Positions 9,282 to 18,544 of a stretch of DNA of 64,000 nucleotides are shown here, piece after piece (the stretch's first letter is position 1; each line of letters starts with the position of its first letter). The position numbers were made by a program, and so were the translations under genes. This DNA is from Sulfitobacter sp. (GTDB lineage: Bacteria; Pseudomonadota; Alphaproteobacteria; Rhodobacterales; Rhodobacteraceae), in assembly GCA_013002405.1 (NCBI GenBank), contig JABDKA010000049.1:1-64000 (forward strand), written 5' to 3'. The notes below the pieces were generated by a model. The model was given only the letters and a program-made list of their open reading frames with translations. It ran no database searches and was not told the origin of the DNA.

Positions 9282-10645
9282 GCGTACCGCTTACCTTGCT
9301 GGACAGGCTTTGGGATGCGCATGAGATTTTGCGGCGCGACGATGGCACGTCCCTCCTTTGGGTGGATCGCCATCTGGTGCACGAAGGGTCGCACCATGCA
9401 TTTGCCAAGCTGGCGTCGCGCGGGATGCCTGTGGCGGAGCCGGAGCTGACTTTTGCGGTGGTCGATCATTACGCGCCTACGCGGGCGGGTGAAGTGGCGC
9501 CCGACATCCGCCGGATGATCCGAACACTGGGAGAGAATGCGCGGGCGCAGGGTATCCGTCTCTTTGATCTGAAGGATCCGGGGCAGGGGATTGTCCACGT
9601 GATCGGGCCGGAGCAGGGACTGACTCTGCCGGGGTTGCTGATCAACTGCGGAGATTCGCATACGTCAACGCACGGCGCTTTCGGTGCCCTGGCCTTTGGC
9701 GTTGGGGCGACAGAGGTGGCGCATATCCTGGCCACCCAGACGATCTGGCAGCGCAAGCCGAAGGCCTTGCGGATGGTCTTTGACGGAACGCTTGCAGCAG
9801 GGGTGACGGCCAAGGACATGGCATTGCACTGGATTTCCAAGCTGGGCACCGGCGGCGCGCAGGGCCATGCCATCGAATATGCGGGGGCGGCTGTTGAAGC
9901 GCTGTCGATGGAGGGGCGGCTGACGCTGTGCAACCTTTCCATCGAGGGGGGTGCGCGGTTCGGCATGGTGGCTCCGGATGAGGTGACCTTCGATTATCTG
10001 AAGGACCGTCCTTTCGCTCCCAAGGGGGCCGAATGGCAAGCCGCGCTGGAAGACTGGCGCGGGCTGCGATCCGATGAAGGTGCCTCCTTTGACCGGGAGG
10101 CGCAGTTCGACGCGGGTGAGATCGCGCCGACGGTCACCTGGGGCACCATGCCCGAGGAGGCCCTGCCGATCACCGAAGTGGTGCCGGACGCCGCACGAGA
10201 GACGCTTGAGTATATGGCGCTAGAGCCGGGTCTGCCCCTGTCGGAAGTGGCTGTTGATCAGGTTTTCATCGGCTCCTGCACGAACGGGCGCATCGAGGAC
10301 CTGCGCATGGCAGCGAAGGTCCTGAAGGGGCGTAAGGCGAAGGTGCCGGGGCTGGTTTCTCCGGGCTCCACCCAGATCAAGAAGCAGGCCGAAGATGAGG
10401 GGCTGGCGCGCATCTTTACCGAAGCCGGACTTGAGTGGGCCGGGGCGGGCTGTTCCATGTGCGTCGGCATGAATGGCGATCTTGTGGAAAGCGGTAAGCG
10501 TTGTGCCTCATCGACCAACCGGAATTTCAAGGGCCGTCAGGGCAGGGGGGCACGCACCCACCTTATGAGCCCCGCGATGGTGGCCGCAGCCGCCGTAAAG
10601 GGACATCTGGCCGATGTGCGGCCCCTACTGGAGGGGCGTACGTGA
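9278..10645 (+). CDS. Aconitase-superfamily dehydratase large subunit (LeuC-like)
   Basis: Start 9278 overlapping the GntR stop; NCGDSHTSTHGAFGALAFGVGATEV, FIGSCTNGRIEDLRMAAKVLKGRK, GAGCSMCVGMNGD (4Fe-4S ligands). Confidence 0.9.
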   Translation: MSVPLTLLDRLWDAHEILRRDDGTSLLWVDRHLVHEGSHHAFAKLASRGMPVAEPELTFAVVDHYAPTRAGEVAPDIRRMIRTLGENARAQGIRLFDLKDPGQGIVHVIGPEQGLTLPGLLINCGDSHTSTHGAFGALAFGVGATEVAHILATQTIWQRKPKALRMVFDGTLAAGVTAKDMALHWISKLGTGGAQGHAIEYAGAAVEALSMEGRLTLCNLSIEGGARFGMVAPDEVTFDYLKDRPFAPKGAEWQAALEDWRGLRSDEGASFDREAQFDAGEIAPTVTWGTMPEEALPITEVVPDAARETLEYMALEPGLPLSEVAVDQVFIGSCTNGRIEDLRMAAKVLKGRKAKVPGLVSPGSTQIKKQAEDEGLARIFTEAGLEWAGAGCSMCVGMNGDLVESGKRCASSTNRNFKGRQGRGARTHLMSPAMVAAAAVKGHLADVRPLLEGRT

Positions 10646-11232
10646 GCGGCTGGTCGAAGATGGATGGGCGTGCCGTGGCGCTGGCACAGGCCAATGTGGA
10701 CACCGATCAGTTGATCCCGGCGCGCTTCATGTCGCAGCCGCGGTCCGAAGGGTACGGCGCGTTCCTGCTGCAGGATGCGCGGGCGGATGATGAAGGGCAT
10801 GTGTTGAACCGGCACAGTGATGTGCAGGTGTTGGTGAGCCGCCGCAATTTTGGCAGCGGATCCAGCCGGGAGGCGGCGGTCTATGCGCTGGTGGATTTCG
10901 GTATCCGGGCGGTCTTTGCGCCTTCCTTCGGGGACATCTTCGCCTCCAACGCTGTGAACAACGGGCTCTTGCCCGCGCGGCTGAGTGAGGATCAGATCGA
11001 GGAATTGATCGCGGCGCTTGGGCCGGGGGAGGCCACTGCTTCGATTGACCTGGAGATGGGTGCGGCGGTGATCGCGGGGCGCGAAGTGCGCTTTGATCTG
11101 GATCCTGTCTGGCAGCAGAAGCTGGTGAATGGATGGGACGATATCGACCTTACTGCCCAGTATGACGACGCCACCAAGAAGTTTCGAGCGGACCGCATGG
11201 CCGCATATCCGTGGGCCATGCCTGCATCATGA
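10642..11232 (+). CDS. Aconitase-superfamily dehydratase small subunit (LeuD-like)
   Basis: GTG start at 10642 overlapping the LeuC-like stop (GTGA); ANVDTDQLIPARFM, NFGSGSSREAAVYALVDFGIRAVFAPSFGDIFASNAVNNGLLP. Confidence 0.88.
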   Translation: MSGWSKMDGRAVALAQANVDTDQLIPARFMSQPRSEGYGAFLLQDARADDEGHVLNRHSDVQVLVSRRNFGSGSSREAAVYALVDFGIRAVFAPSFGDIFASNAVNNGLLPARLSEDQIEELIAALGPGEATASIDLEMGAAVIAGREVRFDLDPVWQQKLVNGWDDIDLTAQYDDATKKFRADRMAAYPWAMPAS

Positions 11233-11274
11233 AGACCGGGCCGTACGTGGCCCACATAAAACGGGAGAAGAACC

Positions 11275-12270
11275 ATGAAACATACGATTTTTGCGAGCGT
11301 GATCGCAGGGGCGGCGATGGTTGGCAGCGCCAGCGCGCAGGAGACCATCACGGCGGTCCACGCCTTTCCTGAGTCGCTGATCTACACCAAGTCGTTCCTT
11401 GAGTTTGTCGACAAGGTGAACGAGGCGGGCGACGGCGTTGTCCAGATCGAGGTGCGTGGCGGCCCCGAGGCCATCGGCATGTTCCAGCAGCCCGACGCGG
11501 TGCGCGCGGGTGTGGTGGATATGGTCTATACTCCCGGCTCTTTCTACGCCGGTGCCCTGCCCGAGAAGGACGCGCTCGTTGCCTCCAACCTGACGGCGGT
11601 GGAGACGCGCGAGAATGGCGGTATCGCCCTGATCGATGAGATCCATCAGGAGAAGATGGGCTTGAAGTACCTGGGCTGGTTTGATTCCGGCGTCTGCTAC
11701 AACCTCTGGACCCGCAATGAGCCGACGCTGGACGATGGTGGCAATCTGGATGTGTCGGGTCTGAAACTGCGCGGCAACGCGGTCTACAACGCCTTCTTTA
11801 CCGAATACCTTGGTGCGCAGGTGATCGACCTGCCGACGACAGAGGTCTATTCCGCGCTGGAGCGTGGCGTGGTGGATGCGACGGGCTGGACCCAGATCGG
11901 CCTGATCGACCTGAAGTGGAACGAGTTCCTGAACTACCGGATCGAGCCCTGCTTCTTCTCTACCGACCTTGGGGTGATCGTGAACCTGGACAAGTGGAAC
12001 AGCCTGTCCGATGAGGCCAAACAGATCGTCCAGGATGTGGCCATCGCCCACGAGAAGGACTCTGCCTCCAAGCTGGGTGCCAAGCGGGACGAGGACTTTG
12101 CCGCGCTGGACGAACAGGGCATGAAGGTTGTCACCCTCGAAGGGCAAGCGGCCGAAAACTATCTGGCTGCTGCTGTGGAAAAGACCCACGCCCGCATGAA
12201 GAAGCTGATGGAAGAAAGCCCGCAGGGTGCAGGTAACTATGACCGCCTGATCGAGCTTTTCTACGAATAA
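11275..12270 (+). CDS. dctP: TRAP transporter DctP-type solute-binding protein
   Basis: Signal peptide MKHTIFASVIAGAAMVGSASAQ; VDLPTTEVYSALERGVVDATGW-type motif; followed by DctQ and DctM. Confidence 0.88.
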   Translation: MKHTIFASVIAGAAMVGSASAQETITAVHAFPESLIYTKSFLEFVDKVNEAGDGVVQIEVRGGPEAIGMFQQPDAVRAGVVDMVYTPGSFYAGALPEKDALVASNLTAVETRENGGIALIDEIHQEKMGLKYLGWFDSGVCYNLWTRNEPTLDDGGNLDVSGLKLRGNAVYNAFFTEYLGAQVIDLPTTEVYSALERGVVDATGWTQIGLIDLKWNEFLNYRIEPCFFSTDLGVIVNLDKWNSLSDEAKQIVQDVAIAHEKDSASKLGAKRDEDFAALDEQGMKVVTLEGQAAENYLAAAVEKTHARMKKLMEESPQGAGNYDRLIELFYE

Positions 12271-12341
12271 GCCAAGAGCGGTTTGCAAAAGTGGCGCGCG
12301 GGGGGTTCCTTTCGCGCGTCAGGCTCACAAAGGGGCAGGGC

Positions 12342-12848
12342 ATGGAACTGATCGGCAAGCTCTACCGCATGGTGCTTTATGCCATGGCGGGTATCGCGGG
12401 GGCGATGCTGATCTGGCTGATGATCTCTGTCGTCACCTCCGTCGTGATGCGGAATGCGGGGATGCAGCCCTTTGCCTGGCTCTTTACCTCCTCCGAATAT
12501 GCCATCCTTTACATGACCATGCTGGGCGCGCCCTGGCTGGTGCGCGAAAAGGGGCACGTGCACATCGAACTGGTGACCGCCGCCCTGCCCGCACCCGCGC
12601 GCCGAGTGGTAAGCCGCGCGGTGGCCGCCCTTTGCGTGGCAGTCTGCGTCATGTTGGCCTGGAAGGGGGCAGAACTGTTCCTGACCAATGTCGAACGCAA
12701 CGATCTGGACGTGCGCGCTTACTATTTCCCCAAGTGGATCCTGACGATCGCCTTTCCAATCAGCTTTGGCTTGATGGCGATCGAGTTTTCGCGGTTCGTT
12801 TTCGGGTCTGACCTGATGCATTCAGGCGAAGCGGGGATTCACGAATAA
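12342..12848 (+). CDS. dctQ: TRAP transporter small permease (DctQ)
   Basis: Start 12342 (MELIGKLYRMVLYAM); four hydrophobic segments; between dctP and dctM. Confidence 0.8.
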   Translation: MELIGKLYRMVLYAMAGIAGAMLIWLMISVVTSVVMRNAGMQPFAWLFTSSEYAILYMTMLGAPWLVREKGHVHIELVTAALPAPARRVVSRAVAALCVAVCVMLAWKGAELFLTNVERNDLDVRAYYFPKWILTIAFPISFGLMAIEFSRFVFGSDLMHSGEAGIHE

Positions 12849-14155
12849 TGGAATGGTTTGAAGCGCTTGGCCTGCTGATTGGGGCAATCCTTGTCCTCAT
12901 GGCCATCGGGATGCCGGTGGCGCTGGCCTTTCTGGCGGCAAACATCATCGGCGCCTTCATCTTTATGGGGGGCACGCGCGGCGTAACCCTGATGCTGAAC
13001 AACGGCTTCGGGGGGCTGACGAACTTTGCCCTCGTGCCCATCCCGCTTTTCCTGCTGATGGGAGAGATCTTTTTCCACACCGGGCTGGGTGCCCGGATGT
13101 TCAATGCCATCGACAAGCTTCTGGGCCGTCTGCCGGGGCGTCTATCCTATGTCACGGTACTGGGCGGCACGGCCTTTTCGACGCTCTCGGGGTCTTCCAT
13201 GGGGTCCACGGCGTTGCTGGGTTCGCTCATGGTGCCGGAGATGACGCAGCGGGGATACAAAAAGCACATGTCCATCGGGCCGATTCTGGGCACCGGGGGG
13301 CTGGCCATCATCATTCCGCCGTCTGCGCTGGCGGTGCTGCTGGCGACCCTGGCGCGCATCGACGTGGGCGCGCTGCTGATCGCGGGGATCGTGCCGGGTT
13401 TGATCCTTGCGGGCTTTTACATGGCGACGATCTTTGTGCAGACGCGGATCGACCCCGACGCGGCCCCTCCCTATGAGGTGGAGCGTCACACCCTTGGCGA
13501 AAAGCTGGGTCTGCTGTTCCGGGACATTCTGCCGATGCTGTCGGTCATGGTGATTATCGTGATCGGCATGGTGGGCGGCCTGATCACACCGTCCGAGGCC
13601 GCGGCCTTTGGCGCACTTGGCGTGTTGATCCTGGCGGTGGTTTTTCGCTGTCTGACCTGGGAGGCGATGAAGAAATCCATCGTGGGGGCGCTTCGGGTGA
13701 CGCTTATGGCCTATCTGATCGTCTTTGGGTCGGCCACTTTCAGCCAGCTTCTGGCCTTCTCCGGCGCTTCCAGCGGGCTCATCCGCTGGGCAACCTCTTT
13801 CGATCTGGCCCCGGTTGCCATGCTGCTGGTCATGTTCGCGGTGCTTCTGGTGCTTGGCATGTTCATGGAGCAGATTTCCATGATGCTGCTGACCGTGCCG
13901 ATCTTTTTCCCGCTGGCCACGACGCTGGGGTTTGATCCGATCTGGTTTGGCCTGATCATCCTGCTGGCGCTTGAGATCAGCTTTACGACGCCGCCCTTTG
14001 GATTGCTGCTGTTCGTGATGAAAGGGGTCGCCCCGAAGGATACGACCATGCGGGACATCTACGGATCGGCCATTCCCTATATGGCCTGTTCTATGCTGCT
14101 GGTGGCGTTGCTGATCCTTTTCCCGCAGCTGGCGCTGTGGTTGCCGGGGCTTTAA
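12848..14155 (+). CDS. dctM: TRAP transporter large permease (DctM)
   Basis: ORF 435 aa; GMPVALAFLAANIIGAF, LSGSSMGSTALLGSLMVPEMTQRGY, IIPPSALAVLLATLARIDVGALLIAGIVPGL. Confidence 0.92.
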   Translation: MEWFEALGLLIGAILVLMAIGMPVALAFLAANIIGAFIFMGGTRGVTLMLNNGFGGLTNFALVPIPLFLLMGEIFFHTGLGARMFNAIDKLLGRLPGRLSYVTVLGGTAFSTLSGSSMGSTALLGSLMVPEMTQRGYKKHMSIGPILGTGGLAIIIPPSALAVLLATLARIDVGALLIAGIVPGLILAGFYMATIFVQTRIDPDAAPPYEVERHTLGEKLGLLFRDILPMLSVMVIIVIGMVGGLITPSEAAAFGALGVLILAVVFRCLTWEAMKKSIVGALRVTLMAYLIVFGSATFSQLLAFSGASSGLIRWATSFDLAPVAMLLVMFAVLLVLGMFMEQISMMLLTVPIFFPLATTLGFDPIWFGLIILLALEISFTTPPFGLLLFVMKGVAPKDTTMRDIYGSAIPYMACSMLLVALLILFPQLALWLPGL

Positions 14156-14277
14156 CTTTTTGCACGAAACTGTGTGACGGGTGTGACATTTGTAAAGGTG
14201 GATATACTTTGTCCGAAACGCAGGATATTATTCAGCCGATGCAGGCCGCTGTGGCCCGCCGTTTCGAAAGATTATCG

Positions 14278-15051
14278 ATGATGCCACGCCTGACCAGTAC
14301 TCTTTTCGCCCTCATTCTTGGCCTTTCCGCGGCACTGCCTGCTGCGGCGCAGGAACGGTCCTTTACCTTTGCTTTGCGCGGCGGGCTGGCGGTGACGCCG
14401 GAATACCCCGGTTCGGACAATTACGAGCCGGGTCCCGATATCGGGTTCACCTTCGGATCGCTAAGCTGGGGCCGCCTGAATGTGGGCCAGGGTATCGGCA
14501 ATGCACCCGCAACGGGGCTAAGCTTTCGCGGTGCTTTCAGGTTCATCGGGGAGCGGGAAAGCTCCGACTATCCCGAATTGGCGGGTCTGAACGACATCGA
14601 CGCAACGGTCGAACTGGGCTTTGGCGCGATCTACCGGGAGCGGAACTGGCAGGCCTTCGGTGAGGTCCGTAAGGGCATCGGCGGTCACGATGGGTTCACC
14701 GGCACCCTGGGGGCCAACCTTGTGTTTCGCCCGACGGAGCGGTTTACCCTGCTGGCCGGACCGCGTGTGTCCTTTGGCGACAGCGATTATGCATCCACCT
14801 ATTTCGGCGTGAGCGCGGCGGAGGCTGCGGCCTCCCAGTTCGGTCAGTTCAACGCGGGTGGCGGCGCACTGGGGGCCGGGGTTGAGGTGCAGGGCACCTA
14901 CCGCATCAATGACCGCTGGGCGGTTGAAGGGGCCGTGTCTTACGAAAAGCTGCTGAACGATGCGGCCGACAGCCCGATCACCGCCATCGGGTCGGAAGAT
15001 CAGTGGCGCATGCGTCTTGGGCTGAGCCGGACGTTCAATCTGCGTTTCTGA
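14278..15051 (+). CDS. MipA/OmpV family outer membrane protein
   Basis: Signal peptide MMPRLTSTLFALILGLSAALPAAAQ; GGLAVTPEYPGSDNYEPGPDIGF; C-terminal beta-strand ending GLSRTFNLRF. Confidence 0.8.
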   Translation: MMPRLTSTLFALILGLSAALPAAAQERSFTFALRGGLAVTPEYPGSDNYEPGPDIGFTFGSLSWGRLNVGQGIGNAPATGLSFRGAFRFIGERESSDYPELAGLNDIDATVELGFGAIYRERNWQAFGEVRKGIGGHDGFTGTLGANLVFRPTERFTLLAGPRVSFGDSDYASTYFGVSAAEAAASQFGQFNAGGGALGAGVEVQGTYRINDRWAVEGAVSYEKLLNDAADSPITAIGSEDQWRMRLGLSRTFNLRF

Positions 15052-15066
15052 AGTTCGGGCCTTTCC

Positions 15067-15762
15067 ATGAATCTGACCGACGCCATGCAAGGACGCCGCT
15101 CCATCCGCGGCTTCCAGAAGAAGGCTGTTCCCAAAGAGCTGCTTGAAGAGATCATTGGCCTGGCCAACCGCGCGCCTTCCTCAATGAACACCCAACCCTG
15201 GCATTTTCACGTGCTAACCGGTGCCCCGCTGGAACGGGTGCGCGAAGGCAATTCCACGCGCATGATGTCGGGTGTGCCCCCGGTCCGCGAGATCGTGGAT
15301 CACGGTGTCTACGAAGGGCCACACCGCGACCGTCAGGTGGAGATCGCCAAGCAGCTTTTCGCCGCCATGGGCATCGCGCGCGAGGACAAGGAGATGCGGC
15401 AGGACTGGGTGATGCGCGGATTTCGTCAGTTCGACGCGCCTGTCTCTGTCGTGGTGACCTTCGACAAAGCGCTGGAGGGGACGACGATCGCCTCCTTCGA
15501 TACGGGTGCAGTGACCTACGGTCTGGTGCTGGCTGCCTGGTCGAAAGGGCTGGGCGCGGTGATTAACGGGCAGGGCATCATGCAATCTCCGGTCGTTCGG
15601 CAGGAGGCGGGTATCCCGGACAATGAAGTCATCATGACCTGCGTCGCGCTGGGCTGGCCGGACGAGGAATTTGCCGCCAACAGCGTGGTTTCGCGCCGAC
15701 GTCCGGTGGAAGCGGTTGCGCGGTTCGTGGGGTTTGACGAAGAAGACCGCAACGCGGGCTAG
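15067..15762 (+). CDS. Nitroreductase family protein
   Basis: MNLTDAMQGRRSIRGFQKKAVPKELLEEIIGLANRAPSSMNTQPWHFHVLTG. Confidence 0.92.
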   Translation: MNLTDAMQGRRSIRGFQKKAVPKELLEEIIGLANRAPSSMNTQPWHFHVLTGAPLERVREGNSTRMMSGVPPVREIVDHGVYEGPHRDRQVEIAKQLFAAMGIAREDKEMRQDWVMRGFRQFDAPVSVVVTFDKALEGTTIASFDTGAVTYGLVLAAWSKGLGAVINGQGIMQSPVVRQEAGIPDNEVIMTCVALGWPDEEFAANSVVSRRRPVEAVARFVGFDEEDRNAG

Positions 15763-16349
15763 GGCTCGCGCGTCTCCTGCTCATCCCCGAAAGCCACGAT
15801 GGAGAGGGCAAGGAAAAGCAGCCCCGCCAGGACCGAAGTCTGCAAAGAAATCCCCGCCGTGTAGCTGAGGCCTGGCAGATCCGTTGTTCCGGTGAGGTTC
15901 ATCAGGGTGATGGCAAGTGCGGCGGAGATGCCGAGAACCCCTATGCATTCGACGGCGAAGAAGGACCGCTTCAGGATCCGGTTCGCCGCCCAAACATAGA
16001 GTACAAGGACAAGGGCCGTTATCATGGCCATCCGCTCCGTTGCCTCTGTCTGCGCAAAGAAAAGCGCGGAGGGCCCGTGCCAGCCAGAGACCTGACCCAT
16101 CATCGTCAGCCCGACAAGGCCAAGCAGAAGGGCGTTCAGCAGATGGCTGAGCTTCACCCGACCGCTCAGGGCCGTAATCATGGACAGGCCGGCGAAGACA
16201 AATGAAAGGGCCGTCGCGGGGACCATGGCCGTCTGCGTAAGGGAATGGCGGACCAAGCCACTGATCTGCAGACCCCATCCCAGAAAGAGTGCTGCGACCG
16301 CGTAGAGGGCCACGATCAAGGCCAGTGTCGCGGCTGCGAAGGGGACCAA
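15759..16349 (-). CDS. Hypothetical integral membrane protein (about six hydrophobic segments)
   Basis: ORF 196 aa with repeated hydrophobic stretches (ALIVALYAVAALFLGWGLQ, LLNALLLGLVGLTMM, MITALVLVLYVWAA, CIGVLGISAALAITLM). No family recognised. Confidence 0.6.
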   Translation of the reverse strand: MVPFAAATLALIVALYAVAALFLGWGLQISGLVRHSLTQTAMVPATALSFVFAGLSMITALSGRVKLSHLLNALLLGLVGLTMMGQVSGWHGPSALFFAQTEATERMAMITALVLVLYVWAANRILKRSFFAVECIGVLGISAALAITLMNLTGTTDLPGLSYTAGISLQTSVLAGLLFLALSIVAFGDEQETREP

Positions 16350-16422
16350 ATTCTTCTTTTGTCTCTGGCGTTCGATGGCAGATACTCCTGCCGCAGATGT
16401 CTATTTTCTCATCCTTCAATAG

Positions 16423-16438
16423 GTCTATTATAATAGAC
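16423..16438. promoter_or_regulatory. Perfect 16-bp palindrome upstream of the minus-strand membrane protein
   Basis: GTCTATTATAATAGAC is its own reverse complement; a further ATGTCTATT half-site begins at about 16397. Confidence 0.45.
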
Positions 16439-16846
16439 ATCGTCCAATAACCCTAGCGCGAAGCACCCCTGTGAGGCGCGTCGGCGGATTACAGCATGTC
16501 ATGCCCGGAGGATGGGGGAATCCTGCAATCGAACCAGCCGCTTACATCAACAGCGCTTTCCTGATCCAGTGCGCGCCTTTTTTTGGCGGGGGCGATATCT
16601 GAACGCCACTTGTCATCGGATCGCTACCAAATCGTCAGAGAGGTCCCGCGAATCAGGGCAGCGAAAGGATGCACGACTCTGCGAGAAGTTGCGCTTGGCA
16701 GGAAAAGGATTGCGCGGCGGCCTATCGGGAATGGCCGCTCCATCTGCGCAGGCCGCAGCCCATGACTGACCACCTTGCGTTGGTGCAAGGTCCGGGACCC
16801 CTGGCATTTCGGGAACGTCCGGGATCGTTGGCGTGCGTTTACCAGT

Positions 16847-18397
16847 TTACCCCCGAATATGCTTGAACACCTTGGGCTCCACGCTCGCCGCGGCCAGAAG
16901 GCCGCCCCAGAGGGCACCTGGCACACCGGGGCTCGCCACGTCCTGACCCGCCAGATACAATCCCTCGACGGGTGTCTCAGCGCGCAACGCGTCGCTCATG
17001 ATGCGTTGGGGCGTGACATCCAGACCGTAGAAAGCGCCCCGATGATGCCCGGTGATTTCCGCGGTGGCGAGAGGCGTGGAAACCTCCTTGAAGACCACCA
17101 GTTTGGCAAGTTCGGGGAAGTAGGCTTTGAACTGCGCGAAGAGAGTTTCTTCCAGCTGGCTCTTGAAGGCCCGGTAGTCCTCACCCCGCGCCTGTGACGG
17201 AAGTTCGCCCCATCGGGCCACGGTCGACCAGTCCGTCCAGGCTATCAGTTCGCCCGCATGCTTTTGTCGGGGTCCCGGATCGTGCGAGGGATCCTTGAGA
17301 GAGGCGAAAGAAACGAACATCGCTGGCGGCTGACCCTTGGGCGCGTCCGTCCAGATTGCATCGACCTCTCCCGTTGGATACAGCCAATGGTTCGACCGTG
17401 TCGCCCCCGCCGCCTCAATATCGCCTTCAAAGCCCAAAAAGAGGCTGAAGTGCGCGATGGAGGCTGGAAGGGAAAGGATTTCCGCGCGCCAATCCTCCGG
17501 TCCGCATCCGTCGGGGAGGAGGGTGTTCACGGTCTCACGCGCGCCAATGCTTGAAATCACGACGTCGGATCGAAACTCCTCGCCATCTGCGGTTCGCACC
17601 CCATAAACCCGGTCGCCTTCGATCAGCAGACTTTCCACCGACACCCCTGCGCGGGCATCCCCGCCTGCCTTTGTAATCGTCGGCAGGATGTGGTCCGCGA
17701 TGGCGGCCCCGCCGCCGACCGGATACCAGGCTCCACAATCCAGGTAGGAGCCCGAGATGAGTGCGTGCAACGCAAAGCTTGCCTTGCTCGGCCGCCCGCC
17801 GTGATCGGCCCACTGTGCGGCAAAGGCGGCGGCCAGCAGGGGATTGGATGTGATTTCGTCGATCACCTCCTGGGTAGTCCGGCCGCACCAGCGTTCAGTG
17901 GTCCGGCTGTTCCACCACCGGAGCGCGGTGGCCGCAAGCTCCGGCATCGTCCGCGTCGGAAAGACACCCATGGCCGCATCGCGCCCGGCCTTCAGGGCGG
18001 CCGTCCAGGCCTCGATCGCCTCAATCTCATCCGGAAACCGTTCCTTGAAATCCAGTTCCTGCGCCTCGTAAGGCCGCGACAGCTGCAGTGGCGGGGCATC
18101 GCCGATGTGCAGATTGTCATAGACGGCACCCAGAGGTGCAAACTCAATGGGCGTGTCGGACAGCCAGTCGATCAAATTGCGCATAGGCTCGCCCGGCGCG
18201 ACACCGCTGAGGTAATGAATGCCCGCGTCCCAACTGAAACCCTCGCGGCTGAAACTGTGGGTCAGGCCACCGAGCTTTTGGTACTGCTCAAGCACCAGAA
18301 CCCTTTTCCCAAGTCGTGACAGGACGGCGGCGGCGCCCATTCCCCCCATGCCCGATCCAATGACGATGGCGTCCCAATTCTCCTTTTCGGTCTTCAT
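16847..18397 (-). CDS. NAD(P)/FAD-dependent oxidoreductase (phytoene desaturase/retinol saturase-like family)
   Basis: Start ATG 18397; WDAIVIGSGMGGMGAAAVLSRLGKRVLVLEQYQKLGGLTHSFSREGFSWDAGIHYL; C-terminal LYLAGQDVASPGVPGALWGGLLAA. Confidence 0.85.
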   Translation of the reverse strand: MKTEKENWDAIVIGSGMGGMGAAAVLSRLGKRVLVLEQYQKLGGLTHSFSREGFSWDAGIHYLSGVAPGEPMRNLIDWLSDTPIEFAPLGAVYDNLHIGDAPPLQLSRPYEAQELDFKERFPDEIEAIEAWTAALKAGRDAAMGVFPTRTMPELAATALRWWNSRTTERWCGRTTQEVIDEITSNPLLAAAFAAQWADHGGRPSKASFALHALISGSYLDCGAWYPVGGGAAIADHILPTITKAGGDARAGVSVESLLIEGDRVYGVRTADGEEFRSDVVISSIGARETVNTLLPDGCGPEDWRAEILSLPASIAHFSLFLGFEGDIEAAGATRSNHWLYPTGEVDAIWTDAPKGQPPAMFVSFASLKDPSHDPGPRQKHAGELIAWTDWSTVARWGELPSQARGEDYRAFKSQLEETLFAQFKAYFPELAKLVVFKEVSTPLATAEITGHHRGAFYGLDVTPQRIMSDALRAETPVEGLYLAGQDVASPGVPGALWGGLLAAASVEPKVFKHIRG

Positions 18398-18494
18398 TCT
18401 GAAATCCCTTCTCTGTGGCGCAATACTGAAATGATATTCAGGAAATAGATGTCGGATGTTCGCGGCATTTAACCGAAAGAAGCGACCGGCACAT

Positions 18495-18508
18495 TTGATC
18501 GACGTCAA
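18495..18508. promoter_or_regulatory. Candidate FNR/CRP-family (FnrL/Dnr-type) box
   Basis: TTGATCGACGTCAA, 9/10 match to TTGAT-N4-ATCAA; about 100 bp upstream of the start at 18397. Confidence 0.5.
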
Positions 18509-18544
18509 TTCGGGGTGGTGTAGAAACAAGCGCGCCTTGCCAAA

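Noticed and set aside
9278-11232. Leucine biosynthesis operon
   Set aside because: leuA/leuB absent and context is catabolic; kept as LeuCD-like of unknown substrate.
16512-16846. Small overlapping ORFs (85 aa, 60 aa, 100 aa, 65 aa) between the membrane protein and the FAD oxidoreductase
   Set aside because: Several frames open simultaneously, no ribosome-binding context or recognisable motif; treated as non-coding or degenerate.
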